Source: Herpetosiphon gulosus
GTDB lineage: Bacteria > Chloroflexota > Chloroflexia > Chloroflexales > Herpetosiphonaceae
Direction of reading: 5' to 3'
DNA length: 64,000 bases
Assembly: GCF_039545135.1 (NCBI RefSeq)
Contig: NZ_BAABRU010000012.1
Span: 124,001-188,000, forward strand
Shown: piece by piece, positions 16,280-25,158 of the stretch
Layout: every line of letters starts with the position of its first letter
Numbering within the stretch: the first letter of the stretch is position 1
Program-made: the position numbers and the translations under genes
Notes under the pieces: model-generated
What the model was told of the DNA's origin: nothing
What the model saw: the letters and a program-made list of their open reading frames with translations, nothing else
Databases searched by the model: none

Positions 16280-17655
16280 GCGCCTGCTTGCCGCCAAATT
16301 TTGCTTGGCCCCAAACTAGCCAGCAATTTGGTGGGTTAAGTATCGCTGTGCCTCAACCAAGCCCCGGTCAGATGCTGCAATTGGTCGAGCATTTATATTC
16401 TAGCGCCAGCAACTTGCAACAAATCCCTATCGCCACGATTGTGGCAGCGATCGATCGGGCGGCGCAACAATGGCTTGCGCCAGATTATCCGCCACGTTTG
16501 CAATTGCTCGATCAATTACCCCAAATTAATGGCTATAGCCCGGCAATGCTGAACGAAGTGCTTGATCGCATGCTGGCCGATTGGCGTGCTCCACAAATTT
16601 GGCAACGCTTGAATGAACAATTTGGCGACCCATTGTTGCTTGATGGCTGGCGGCCAATGGTGATTGGCGAGAGTCGTGTATTTGGCCCGCGCCTGACTTG
16701 GCATATTTGCGCTGGTAATGTGCCTGGGGTTGCGATTCAAAGCTTAATCGATGGCTTGCTGGTCAAGTCGCCAAGCTTGGTTAAAGTAGCGCGTGGCGAG
16801 CCATTGTGGGCGGCGGCTTTTGCTACTAGCTTAATTCAACAACTACCTGCATTGGCAGAGAGCATTGCAGTGCTCTGGTGGAGTGGCGGCGATCAGGCGC
16901 TCGAAGCCCCAATTTTGGCTAATACCGAGGCGATTATTGCCAATGCCAGCGATGCAGCGATTGCGGCTGTGCGTCAACGTAGCCCTGCTCATATTCGTTG
17001 GCTGGATTATGGCTCGCGCTATTCGTTGGCCTATGTTAGCCAAACCATGTTGGCTGCCCCTAATTTGGCTGAAATTGCCAGCAAACTGGCGTATGATGGC
17101 GTGATGCTTGAGCAGCAAGGCTGTGTCTCGCCCCAAGCAATTGTGGTTGAAGCGCCAACGGCTGAGCAATTAAGCCAATTTGGGCTAGCCCTGAACCAAG
17201 CATTGGCCGACTTGAGCCAGCGTTATCCTGCAAGTAGCTCAATTCTGGCTGCTACGCGGCGTAGTGCTGATGACTATGAATGGCAAGCCCTGAGTGGTCA
17301 GCCAATCCAACTGTTGAGCCAGCCTGATCAGCCATGGCTAGTGGTGGTTGATCAACGTGAGGCTTTGCCCACAGTGGCTGGGCGTTTAATCAAACTTGTG
17401 CCAGTGGCCGATCTGGCTGAGCTGGCCCAACGATTAAAACCATTGCATCAACATCTGCAAAGTGTTACGCTGGTATGTAGTGCTGCACAGCGTCATGAGT
17501 TGGCTGAGGCGCTGGCGGCAATCGGCGTTTTGCGTATCTGCCAAGCGGGGCAACAAGCGTTTCCCCAAGCGGCTTGGCATCACGATGGGCGTGATCCCTT
17601 GCGCAGTTTGGTACGCTGGGTCGATCTCGAACGCTCAGCCAATCCTCACGTATAA
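16276..17655 (+). CDS. LuxC-like acyl-CoA reductase
   Basis: This 459-residue protein belongs to the LuxC/acyl-CoA reductase branch of the aldehyde dehydrogenase superfamily. The motif WHICAGNVPGVAIQSLIDG (142-160) and the catalytic cysteine segment EQQGCVSPQ (Cys283) are typical. It would reduce an acyl-CoA or acyl-protein to an aldehyde using NADPH. No luciferase genes are near, so bioluminescence is unlikely. The start at 16276 overlaps the previous stop (ATGA). The neighbouring acyl-CoA dehydrogenase makes a lipid or aldehyde role plausible. A TATAAT box spans the stop codon (17651-17656) and may serve the next gene. Confidence 0.85.
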   Translation: MSACLPPNFAWPQTSQQFGGLSIAVPQPSPGQMLQLVEHLYSSASNLQQIPIATIVAAIDRAAQQWLAPDYPPRLQLLDQLPQINGYSPAMLNEVLDRMLADWRAPQIWQRLNEQFGDPLLLDGWRPMVIGESRVFGPRLTWHICAGNVPGVAIQSLIDGLLVKSPSLVKVARGEPLWAAAFATSLIQQLPALAESIAVLWWSGGDQALEAPILANTEAIIANASDAAIAAVRQRSPAHIRWLDYGSRYSLAYVSQTMLAAPNLAEIASKLAYDGVMLEQQGCVSPQAIVVEAPTAEQLSQFGLALNQALADLSQRYPASSSILAATRRSADDYEWQALSGQPIQLLSQPDQPWLVVVDQREALPTVAGRLIKLVPVADLAELAQRLKPLHQHLQSVTLVCSAAQRHELAEALAAIGVLRICQAGQQAFPQAAWHHDGRDPLRSLVRWVDLERSANPHV

Positions 17656-17696
17656 TTAGACTATAAGCGCATTCGACAGATTTTGGAGGAATCAAC

Positions 17697-18836
17697 GTGG
17701 ATTTCAAGCTCTCGGACGATCAGGAATTTATGCGTAAAGCGGCTCGCGAATTTGCCGAAGGTGAAATTCGGGCAACAGTTGCTGAGCGTGATGAGCATAA
17801 AATTTGGCCGACTGACATTGTGCAAAAGATGGGCCAATTGGGCTTTATGGGTGTCGCAATCGATGAAGCCTATGGCGGGGCAGGCCTCGATTACGTTTCA
17901 TATGCGATTATGATCGAAGAGCTTTCGCGGGTTGATGCCTCGGTTGGGGTGATTGCCTCGGTCAATAATTCGTTGGTGTGTGCTGGGATTGAAAAATTTG
18001 GCACTGAAGCACAAAAACGCGATATTCTTGCGCCCTTGGCCAGCGGCCAAAAACTCGGAGCCTTCTCGCTTTCCGAGCCTGGGGCTGGCTCGGATGCGGC
18101 GGCTCAGAAAACCCGTGCGGTTGAAGATGGCGATTACTACATCATTACGGGCACCAAAAACTGGGTTACCAATGGCTCAAAAGCCGACACAATTTTGTTG
18201 ATGACCATGACTGCTCCAGAAAAAGGAGTCAAAGGGATCACCGCATTTTTAATTGATACCCATGAGCCAGGCGTTTCAATTCTCAAGGTCGAAGATAAAT
18301 TGGGCATTCGTTCGGCTCAATCAGCTCAAATGTCGTATGATGGCTATCGAGTGCACAAAAGCCGCATGCTGGGCCAACCTGGCGAAGGCTTCAAAATTGC
18401 CATGACGATCTTGAATGGTGGCCGGATTGGGATCGCCTCGCAGGCCTTGGGGATTGCCCAAGGCGCCTATGAAGCGGCCTTGGATTATGCCAAAGTCCGC
18501 GAACAATTTGGCCAATCGATTATCAATTTTCAAGCGGTGGGCTTTACCCTAGCTGATATGGCCACGCGGATCAAAGCAGCCCGTATGTTGACCTATCATG
18601 CGGCATGGCTCAAAGATCAGGGCGAGAATTATATTGCAGCGGCGGCGATGGCCAAAGTCTATGCCTCGGAAACTGCCATGTGGACAGCCACCAAAGCCGT
18701 GCAAATCTTCGGCTCAAACGGCTACTCCAAGGAATATCCGGTTGAACGCTACTTCCGTGATGCCAAGATTACCGAAATTTACGAAGGCACGAGCGAAATT
18801 CAGCGCTTGGTGATTTCACGCGAGATTGCCAAATAA
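17697..18836 (+). CDS. acyl-CoA dehydrogenase (short-chain/butyryl type)
   Basis: This 379-residue FAD enzyme introduces an alpha-beta double bond into acyl-CoA and passes electrons to ETF. It shows the N-terminal helical domain, the SLSEPGAGSDAA segment of the beta domain, REQFGQ in the C-terminal helices, and catalytic Glu363 in IYEGTSEIQ, the position used in short- and medium-chain enzymes. GTG start with GGAGG upstream at about 17686-17690. No ETF genes are adjacent. It is close in length and sequence style to bacterial butyryl-CoA dehydrogenases. Confidence 0.93.
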   Translation: MDFKLSDDQEFMRKAAREFAEGEIRATVAERDEHKIWPTDIVQKMGQLGFMGVAIDEAYGGAGLDYVSYAIMIEELSRVDASVGVIASVNNSLVCAGIEKFGTEAQKRDILAPLASGQKLGAFSLSEPGAGSDAAAQKTRAVEDGDYYIITGTKNWVTNGSKADTILLMTMTAPEKGVKGITAFLIDTHEPGVSILKVEDKLGIRSAQSAQMSYDGYRVHKSRMLGQPGEGFKIAMTILNGGRIGIASQALGIAQGAYEAALDYAKVREQFGQSIINFQAVGFTLADMATRIKAARMLTYHAAWLKDQGENYIAAAAMAKVYASETAMWTATKAVQIFGSNGYSKEYPVERYFRDAKITEIYEGTSEIQRLVISREIAK

Positions 18837-18846
18837 CATACTGCTT

Positions 18847-18877
18847 AATCAGCCAGCATCGTTGGTGCTGGTTGATT
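18847..18877 (+). terminator. hairpin terminator after the acyl-CoA dehydrogenase gene
   Basis: AATCAGCCAGCA (18847-18858) pairs with TGCTGGTTGATT (18866-18877) with one G-T pair and a 7-base loop, followed by a short T-rich stretch. The T run is weak, so confidence is moderate. Confidence 0.65.
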
Positions 18878-19031
18878 ATTTAACCACTCTTTAATCATTA
18901 GTAAGCTTGATCTGCTTGCAAAGCTGTGATAGACAGTTGATCGATCGTGTATAATAGCCGCGAACCTCACCATAAAACGGGGGCACGCTTGCCTCACGAG
19001 CTCCCAATATTGTTTCGGAGGACGTATTTTT

Positions 19032-20123
19032 ATGCGCCAAAACTCAGCTCTGGGCATGATTATTGCCGTCGTTGTTCTCATAGCAGCACTTGCTGGCGGT
19101 TATGTGTATCTAACCAATCAGCAAAAAAACCAACCAGGTGGTGACCCTTCATTACTTGAGCCAACCCCCATGCCGATTCCAAATGTGCAAATTTTGGAAG
19201 CAGCGACCGACATCGAAGCCAACAAATTGATTACTGGCGGCGATCTTGAGCAATATTTCAATGCCCTCGAAGTGCCCCCTAGCGATGTTACCCCCGACGA
19301 TGTACTCTATACGGAATTTTACAGCGTGGTTCAAGGGAAGGTAACCACAACCGATATTCGTGGTGGCGAGCGAATTAAAAAATCGACCTTCCGTAACGCT
19401 GGGATTGCCGAAAAATTACCAATTCCAGTCTCAGGTGAAGAATCGCTCAAAGCCTATAATATGTTTGTCAGTGATATTGGTGGGATTGTCGCCGAAGGCA
19501 ATAACATTGATATTCTTGGCAGCTATAGCCTTGAACAGCCATATTTGCGCTTTACAGGGATTGATCGTGATGGTGTGGTGACGCTAGTTGATGAAAAATA
19601 TTTAGATATCAGCACCCATGTCTTAGCCCAAAATGTTCCGGTTTTGAAAGTTGTGGCTCCGCCATTAGTTTCGCCTGATGGTCAACAAATTGGGAGTGCC
19701 CCAGCCGCTGCGCAACCAACAATCGAAGTTGTGGTTGATGGTTCGCCTGTTGTGGCTCAACCTACGCCAGAGCCTGTCTTTAATGAAGGCTCACAATGGC
19801 AAATTGTGGTTGCCTTAACTGCCCAACAAGCTGAGCTTTTGGAATATACAAAAGCTAAAACTGGTAGTAAACTAAATATAGTCGTGCGGCGTGCTGATGA
19901 TCAAGATGATCAAATTGCAACAACTGGGGTTACCATGGATCTGTTGATGCGCTTATATGGTGTACCACAAGTCTATGCTCAACCCAACATGATTGTGAAA
20001 CTGTTGGATGCTCCTGCACCACCACAGCCACCACAACAACCAGCGGTTGTAATTCCATTCCCATTACCCAACGCACCACAACAACAACCATTGCCAACAG
20101 CAGTGCCAACTCAAACGCCTTAA
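19032..20123 (+). CDS. cpaB: Flp pilus assembly protein CpaB (RcpC family)
   Basis: This 363-residue membrane-anchored protein has an N-terminal span (about 7-27), a SAF-like domain with the conserved EAATDIEAN-style start (about 54-130) typical of CpaB/RcpC, and a proline-rich C-terminus (about 325-363) likely to reach the cell wall. CpaB proteins help assemble or stabilise the Tad/Flp pilus. CGGAGG precedes the ATG, and a TATAAT at 18950-18955 is a possible -10 box. It is first of six co-oriented genes ending at 25119. No secretin CpaC follows, as expected if the cell lacks a classical outer membrane. Confidence 0.85.
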   Translation: MRQNSALGMIIAVVVLIAALAGGYVYLTNQQKNQPGGDPSLLEPTPMPIPNVQILEAATDIEANKLITGGDLEQYFNALEVPPSDVTPDDVLYTEFYSVVQGKVTTTDIRGGERIKKSTFRNAGIAEKLPIPVSGEESLKAYNMFVSDIGGIVAEGNNIDILGSYSLEQPYLRFTGIDRDGVVTLVDEKYLDISTHVLAQNVPVLKVVAPPLVSPDGQQIGSAPAAAQPTIEVVVDGSPVVAQPTPEPVFNEGSQWQIVVALTAQQAELLEYTKAKTGSKLNIVVRRADDQDDQIATTGVTMDLLMRLYGVPQVYAQPNMIVKLLDAPAPPQPPQQPAVVIPFPLPNAPQQQPLPTAVPTQTP

Positions 20124-20142
20124 TACAACCAAGGAGAATTGC

Positions 20143-21396
20143 ATGGCTGAGTCCGATAAAATTCGCGTACTAATTGTTGACGATATTGCAGATACTCGTG
20201 ATAACCTCGAGAAACTCTTGTTTTTTGAGAAGGATATGCAAGTTGTCGGCAAAGCAGCAACGGGGCGCGAGGCCGTGACGCAGGCCAAGCAAATTCAACC
20301 CGATGTTGTCTTGATGGACATTAACATGCCCGATATGGATGGCATTGCAGCAACTGAGGCGATCATGGCGCAGGTGCCGAATACGCAAGTCATTATGATG
20401 AGCGTCCAAGGTGAAACCGATTACCTGCGTCGTGCAATGTTGGCTGGTGCTCGTCAGTTTCTCACTAAACCAGTTGGTGGCGATGAACTCGCCAGTAGCA
20501 TCCGCGAAGTCTATCGCTTGCAGCAAACCCAACGCCGCTTTGTGGTAGCGGCCCAACAGGTCGAAGAACATGATCAATCAACCGGCCAAATTATTGCTGT
20601 GTATAGCCCCAAGGGTGGCACTGGCAAGAGTGCAATTGCCTCAAATTTAGCAGTTGCCTTAAAATTATTGCCTGGTAATCGTAAAGTTTGTTTGGTCGAT
20701 GCTAGCTTATTGTTTGGCGATATTGCGGTGATGTTCAACATCAATAGCTCCAAAACGATCAATGATCTCACTTCGCGGATCGATGATCTTGATAAGGAAT
20801 TATTGAATGATGTGATGACCACCCACGCCTCACAAATCAAGGTGTTGCTGGCTCCAGCCAACCCGCAAATGGGTGAACTGGTTACGGCTGATCATGTGCG
20901 GACAGTGCTTGAGGCCCTGCGGCGTGAGTATGATTATGTGGTAGTTGATACCCAATCATCGTTCCAAGATCAAACCATGGCTGTGCTTGATGCCGCCCAT
21001 CGAATTGTCTTGCTGATGACGATGGAACTCTCATCGATTAAGAATATTCGCCAGTTTTTGGAAGTGGCCGAGTTGCTTGGCTACAACGATGAGAAACTGG
21101 TGTTGGTCTTGAACAAAGCCGATGCTAAATTTGGCATTCGGGTCGATCAAGTCGAGGCCAATATTCAACATAAGGTTGCGGCGCAAATTGGCAATGCCCC
21201 ATTTGAAATGGTCAATGCGATTAACCGTGGCGTACCTTTGATTATCGATCAGCCTCGCCATCAAATCTCAATCGATGTGGCCAACTTGGCCTATCTGATT
21301 TCAGGAACTACCCGCACTAGCCGCGAAGGCGCACGCCCACAGCAACCCAAAAAAGAAGAACCGAAGGGTCTCTTCGCTCGATTGACCAAACGTTAG
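20143..21396 (+). CDS. cpaE: CpaE/TadZ-type ATPase with N-terminal receiver domain
   Basis: This 417-residue protein has a response-regulator receiver domain (about 6-125) with acidic residues VDD, phosphoacceptor Asp59 in LMDINMPD and Lys107 in LTKPV, then a ParA/MinD-type ATPase domain with the deviant Walker A PKGGTGKSAIA (about 156-166). TadZ/CpaE proteins position the Tad machine, often at a cell pole. Unlike many CpaE atypical receivers, the phosphorylation residues are intact here, so phosphorelay control of pilus assembly is possible. No partner kinase is adjacent. AAGGAG precedes the ATG. Confidence 0.9.
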   Translation: MAESDKIRVLIVDDIADTRDNLEKLLFFEKDMQVVGKAATGREAVTQAKQIQPDVVLMDINMPDMDGIAATEAIMAQVPNTQVIMMSVQGETDYLRRAMLAGARQFLTKPVGGDELASSIREVYRLQQTQRRFVVAAQQVEEHDQSTGQIIAVYSPKGGTGKSAIASNLAVALKLLPGNRKVCLVDASLLFGDIAVMFNINSSKTINDLTSRIDDLDKELLNDVMTTHASQIKVLLAPANPQMGELVTADHVRTVLEALRREYDYVVVDTQSSFQDQTMAVLDAAHRIVLLMTMELSSIKNIRQFLEVAELLGYNDEKLVLVLNKADAKFGIRVDQVEANIQHKVAAQIGNAPFEMVNAINRGVPLIIDQPRHQISIDVANLAYLISGTTRTSREGARPQQPKKEEPKGLFARLTKR

Positions 21397-21414
21397 ACGC
21401 ATGGAGGGTGGCTT

Positions 21415-22818
21415 ATGTCGCTCCTAAAGCGTATTGCAGGAAATACGTCCCCATCCTCGGCTTCCGAATCACCAGCAGCAGCACAACCAAGTGCTGCTGC
21501 CACACGCCCTGATGGAGCTATTCCGCGCTCTGCTGCAGTTTCTTCCCAAGATCGCCTACTTGATGTGCGACATCGTGTTCAGCGTCGTTTGACTGAAGAA
21601 GTTCGCGATGTCAATAGCACCAATGAAACCAAAATCCGCCAAACCGTCGAAGATCTCTTGAGCGCCGTACTCGACAGCGAAAATATCGTGTTAAGTCGGG
21701 TCGAACGCCAACAATTGGTCGAATCGTTGATGTCGGATATCGTTGGGCTTGGGCCGCTTGATTCGCTCCTCAAAGACGATAGCATTTCGGAAATCATGGT
21801 CAATGGGCCAAACAAGATCTATATCGAACAACGAGGCAAGCTGACGCTTTCAGGCACCACCTTCATCGACGATGAACACGCGATGCGGGTGTTGTATCGG
21901 ATTGTGGCTCCACTTGGCCGACGGGTCGATGAAAGCTCGCCCATGGTCGATGCTCGTCTCAAAGATGGCTCGCGGGTTAATGCGGTTATTCGACCGATTT
22001 CCTTGATTGGTCCAGTCATCACAATTCGTAAATTCTCCAAAAAGCCACTTGGCCCCGATGATCTTGTTCGGTTTGGCGCAATTAGCCGCGAAATGATGGA
22101 TTTTCTTTCGGCAAGTGTTCGCGCCCGGATCAATGTGGTGGTGTCTGGTGGTACTGGTTCAGGTAAAACGACCTTATTGAACGTGCTTTCATCGTTTATT
22201 CCTGAAGATGAGCGTTTGATTACGGTTGAAAACGCTGCCGAACTTCAACTTCAGCAGGATCACGTGATTTCGCTCGAATCGCGGACTGCCAATATCGAAG
22301 GCAAGGGCGAAATTTCAATCAACGATTTGATTATCAACTGTCTGCGGATGCGGCCTGAGCGAATCATCGTGGGCGAATGTCGTGGTGGCGAAACGTTGGC
22401 TATGTTGCAAGCAATGAATACTGGTCACGAAGGTTCGATGACCACACTCCACGCCAATACACCGCGTGACGCAATTGCGCGGATCGAAACGATGTGTTTA
22501 ATGTCAGGGATGGATTTGCCGCTCAAGGCTATTCGTGAACAAGTCGCCTCGGCCATCGAATTGATTGTGCAACAAGCGCGACTCAAAGATGGTTCACGGC
22601 GGGTTATGGCCATTTCAGAAGTTACTGGGATGGAAGGCGATCTTGTGGTACTCCAGGATATTTTTGTCTTTGAACAAACAGGCCTCGATGAACGTGGTAA
22701 GATTGTGGGGTCACTCCGCCCAACTGGCGTTCGACCACGCTTCCTTGATCGTTTTGAAGCCTTGAATATTTACCTGCCACCGAACGTCTTTGGCAATAGT
22801 TCAGAGCGCTTTTACTAA
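21415..22818 (+). CDS. tadA: Tad secretion ATPase (CpaF/TadA)
   Basis: This 467-residue secretion ATPase powers Flp pilus or Tad-dependent assembly at the cytoplasmic face. It has an N-terminal domain, an Arg-rich binding segment, Walker A GGTGSGKTT (245-253), and the Walker B/His-box region MRPERIIVGECRGGE with the downstream GHEGSMTTLHANT. A Ser/Ala-rich low-complexity head (about 11-45) precedes the domain. GGAGG lies before the ATG. It fits tightly in the operon cpaB-cpaE-tadA-tadB-tadC. Confidence 0.95.
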   Translation: MSLLKRIAGNTSPSSASESPAAAQPSAAATRPDGAIPRSAAVSSQDRLLDVRHRVQRRLTEEVRDVNSTNETKIRQTVEDLLSAVLDSENIVLSRVERQQLVESLMSDIVGLGPLDSLLKDDSISEIMVNGPNKIYIEQRGKLTLSGTTFIDDEHAMRVLYRIVAPLGRRVDESSPMVDARLKDGSRVNAVIRPISLIGPVITIRKFSKKPLGPDDLVRFGAISREMMDFLSASVRARINVVVSGGTGSGKTTLLNVLSSFIPEDERLITVENAAELQLQQDHVISLESRTANIEGKGEISINDLIINCLRMRPERIIVGECRGGETLAMLQAMNTGHEGSMTTLHANTPRDAIARIETMCLMSGMDLPLKAIREQVASAIELIVQQARLKDGSRRVMAISEVTGMEGDLVVLQDIFVFEQTGLDERGKIVGSLRPTGVRPRFLDRFEALNIYLPPNVFGNSSERFY

Positions 22819-22849
22819 CGGCTTTACTCGCTAGAAAGGAACTAGTGCC

Positions 22850-23839
22850 ATGGAAAATTTACCACCATGGACAATTCCCTTAATCATTGCCTTAGCGCTC
22901 TTTGGCGCTGGAGCGGTGATCTTTCGCAAATTGAGGGAAACTAAGTCCAATTCGGTTGATGGTCGCCTCGCTACGTTTGCCGAACGTAGTCGCAACCAAA
23001 CCGAAAGTAACGAACGTGGCATGAGCGCTTTGGCCAGTCGGGTTGATTCAATGGTCAACCGCGGCCAAAAAGGCTCAGATTTGGCCCGCGATCTCGCCCA
23101 AGCTGACCTTAAACTTACCGTAACCGAATTTATTATGATGAAATTTGGTTCGGTTATTTTATTTGCCTTGTTTGGGGTGTTCCTTGGCCGGGCCAACTTC
23201 TTGGCAGTTGTGGCCTGTGGGGTGGTTGGGGCAATTATCGGCTTTATCGTTCCCGATAAAGTTGTGAGCTTTAAGCAAGCTTCACGCTTGAAGGCATTCA
23301 ACAACCAATTAGGCGATACGGTTGGTTTGTTGGCCAACTCGCTACGCTCTGGTTATAGCTTATTACAATCGATGGATTTGGTATCACGCGAAGCGCCACC
23401 ACCGATTTCAGTCGAGTTTCGCCGCGTGGTTCAAGAGGTTGGTTTGGGGCTTTCGCTTGAAGATGGGATGAATAATCTGTTGCGGCGAGTACCAAGCGAT
23501 GACCTTGATTTGATGGTTTCGGCGATTAATATTCAGGCTGAAGTTGGCGGCAACTTGGCTGAGATTCTTGATACGATTGCCCACACCATTCGGGAACGGG
23601 TACGGATCAAAGGTCAAATTCGGGTGCTTACCTCACAAGCTCGCTATTCGGGTTATGTGGTTACGCTCCTGCCAATTGCAATTGCGATAATTATTACTTT
23701 GCTCAACCCTGAGTATATGGCCCCACTGATGAGCTTTGGGCTGCCCCCAGAGAATTGGTGCTGTATGCCAGTCTGTAGCGCAATGATGATGATTGCGGGC
23801 TTCTTCGCAATCAAGAGCATTGTTAATATTGAAGTCTAA
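22850..23839 (+). CDS. tadB: Tad inner-membrane platform protein TadB
   Basis: This 329-residue GspF-family membrane protein has an N-terminal span (about 6-24), a pair of spans in the middle (about 98-145) and a C-terminal pair (about 270-325) around the conserved cytoplasmic helical GspF domain (SLRSGYSLLQSMDLVSREAP region). It forms the membrane platform with TadC on which TadA acts. The start has AAGGAAC upstream, and spacing to tadA is 31 bases. Confidence 0.92.
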   Translation: MENLPPWTIPLIIALALFGAGAVIFRKLRETKSNSVDGRLATFAERSRNQTESNERGMSALASRVDSMVNRGQKGSDLARDLAQADLKLTVTEFIMMKFGSVILFALFGVFLGRANFLAVVACGVVGAIIGFIVPDKVVSFKQASRLKAFNNQLGDTVGLLANSLRSGYSLLQSMDLVSREAPPPISVEFRRVVQEVGLGLSLEDGMNNLLRRVPSDDLDLMVSAINIQAEVGGNLAEILDTIAHTIRERVRIKGQIRVLTSQARYSGYVVTLLPIAIAIIITLLNPEYMAPLMSFGLPPENWCCMPVCSAMMMIAGFFAIKSIVNIEV

Positions 23840-23851
23840 AGGGAGCTTACT

Positions 23852-24757
23852 ATGCCCTTACTGATAGGATTAGTTGTACTGGTTATTGTTTTTGGGATTG
23901 GGTTTATGGTGCTCAACCAGCGCCGTCAAACTGATACCGTCTCTAATCGGTTGGCCCAATTCACCGAACGCTCCATGAATCTTGAGGATCTGGAGTTGCA
24001 GTTACCGTTTATGCAACGGGTTGTCACGCCAATTCTGAACAATGTGTTTGTGAAGCTTGGGCAATCGGCTAAAGGTAACGATAAACTGCGCACCAATTTA
24101 ATGCTTGCTGGTAATCCTGGTAATTTAACCCCAGCCATGTTTACTGGGATGCGGATTTTTATCGCGCTGGCACTGTTTGGTGTGATTTTCTTGGTATGTA
24201 TGTTGGCCAAGGTTGAAACCGCTAGTACGCTGCAATGGTCGGGGATTGGCGGCGGTTTAGGCTTCTTATTGCCAGCTATGTGGCTTGGTCGCCAAATTAA
24301 GAAGCGCCAAAAAGTGATTCTTAAAGCCCTGCCAGATGCGCTCGATTTGCTCTCCATCAGTGTTACCGCAGGTTTGGGCTTCGATGCTGCCTTACAACGG
24401 GTGGCTGAAAAGTGGGATAACGAGTTGTGCCGTGAGTTCCGACGGGCACTCTCCGATATTCGCTTAGGCACTCAACGCCACGAGGCTTTTCGCGCCATGA
24501 CTGTGCGAACTGGGGTTGAAGACTTAACCTCATTTGTTTCGGCAGTTATTCAAGCCGACCAACTTGGGGTGAGCATGGGTAAAATGCTCAAAATTCAATC
24601 CGACCAATTGCGTTTGCGCCGCCGCCAACGTGCTGAAGAAGAAGCCCAAAAAGCACCAATCAAGATGCTTTTCCCGTTGGTGTTCTTGATCTTCCCTTCG
24701 ATGTTCGTGGTTATCTTGGGGCCAGCCGTGCCACGCTTGCTTGGTGGCGGTCTCTAG
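23852..24757 (+). CDS. tadC: Tad inner-membrane platform protein TadC
   Basis: This 301-residue GspF-family protein has an N-terminal span (about 2-20), a central pair of spans (about 96-145), the GspF domain with LPDALDLLSISVTAGLGFDA, and a C-terminal span (about 275-297). It partners TadB. It starts 12 bases after tadB with GGGAG upstream, and its TAG stop overlaps the next GTG start by one base. Confidence 0.92.
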   Translation: MPLLIGLVVLVIVFGIGFMVLNQRRQTDTVSNRLAQFTERSMNLEDLELQLPFMQRVVTPILNNVFVKLGQSAKGNDKLRTNLMLAGNPGNLTPAMFTGMRIFIALALFGVIFLVCMLAKVETASTLQWSGIGGGLGFLLPAMWLGRQIKKRQKVILKALPDALDLLSISVTAGLGFDAALQRVAEKWDNELCREFRRALSDIRLGTQRHEAFRAMTVRTGVEDLTSFVSAVIQADQLGVSMGKMLKIQSDQLRLRRRQRAEEEAQKAPIKMLFPLVFLIFPSMFVVILGPAVPRLLGGGL

Positions 24758-25119
24758 TGTCGCAACACGCTATTCGCAATTTAACTCGCAATAGCAACTT
24801 GGTTGAATACGCTGAGTTTGCTAATAGCTTTTTGAGCCGTGGCATGGGCCTGATGGGGCGTAAGCATTTGCCCGCCAATACAGGCTTAATCCTCTATCCC
24901 AATAATAATATTCATATGTTCTTTATGCGCTTTGCGATCGATGTGATCTTTGTTGATCGTCAACATCAGGTGGTGGGGCTGCGCGAGAACTTCAAGCCCT
25001 GGCGGCCATTTGCTGGGGCGGCCAAGGCCCGTTACACCCTCGAATTGCCAGTTGGGGTTATTCAACAATCCCAAACCCAACTCGGCGATCAATTAGCAGT
25101 TGTTCCTGCTATTTTCTAA
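24757..25119 (+). CDS. DUF192 protein
   Basis: This 120-residue protein is a DUF192-family beta-barrel: FLSRGMGLMGRK near the N-terminus, then NNNIHMFFMRFAIDVIFVD and the GxxxxLELPVG ending. The function of the family is not settled. It starts at GTG overlapping the tadC stop codon, so it is translated with the Tad operon. In other genomes DUF192 genes are often found next to Tad genes (recall), which suggests a role in that system. No signal peptide is seen. Confidence 0.85.
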   Translation: MSQHAIRNLTRNSNLVEYAEFANSFLSRGMGLMGRKHLPANTGLILYPNNNIHMFFMRFAIDVIFVDRQHQVVGLRENFKPWRPFAGAAKARYTLELPVGVIQQSQTQLGDQLAVVPAIF

Positions 25120-25122
25120 GGC

Positions 25123-25158
25123 ATAGCCCTAGCAAAACCTCAATCTTGCTAGGGCTAT
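25123..25158. terminator. bidirectional terminator between DUF192 and Ppx/GppA genes
   Basis: A perfect 12-bp stem ATAGCCCTAGCA (25123-25134) / TGCTAGGGCTAT (25147-25158) with a 12-base loop separates convergent genes; it overlaps the last codon of the minus-strand gene. Confidence 0.8.

Noticed and set aside
16276-18836. A bioluminescence (lux) operon
   Set aside because: Only the LuxC-like reductase is present; no luciferase subunits, LuxD or LuxE.
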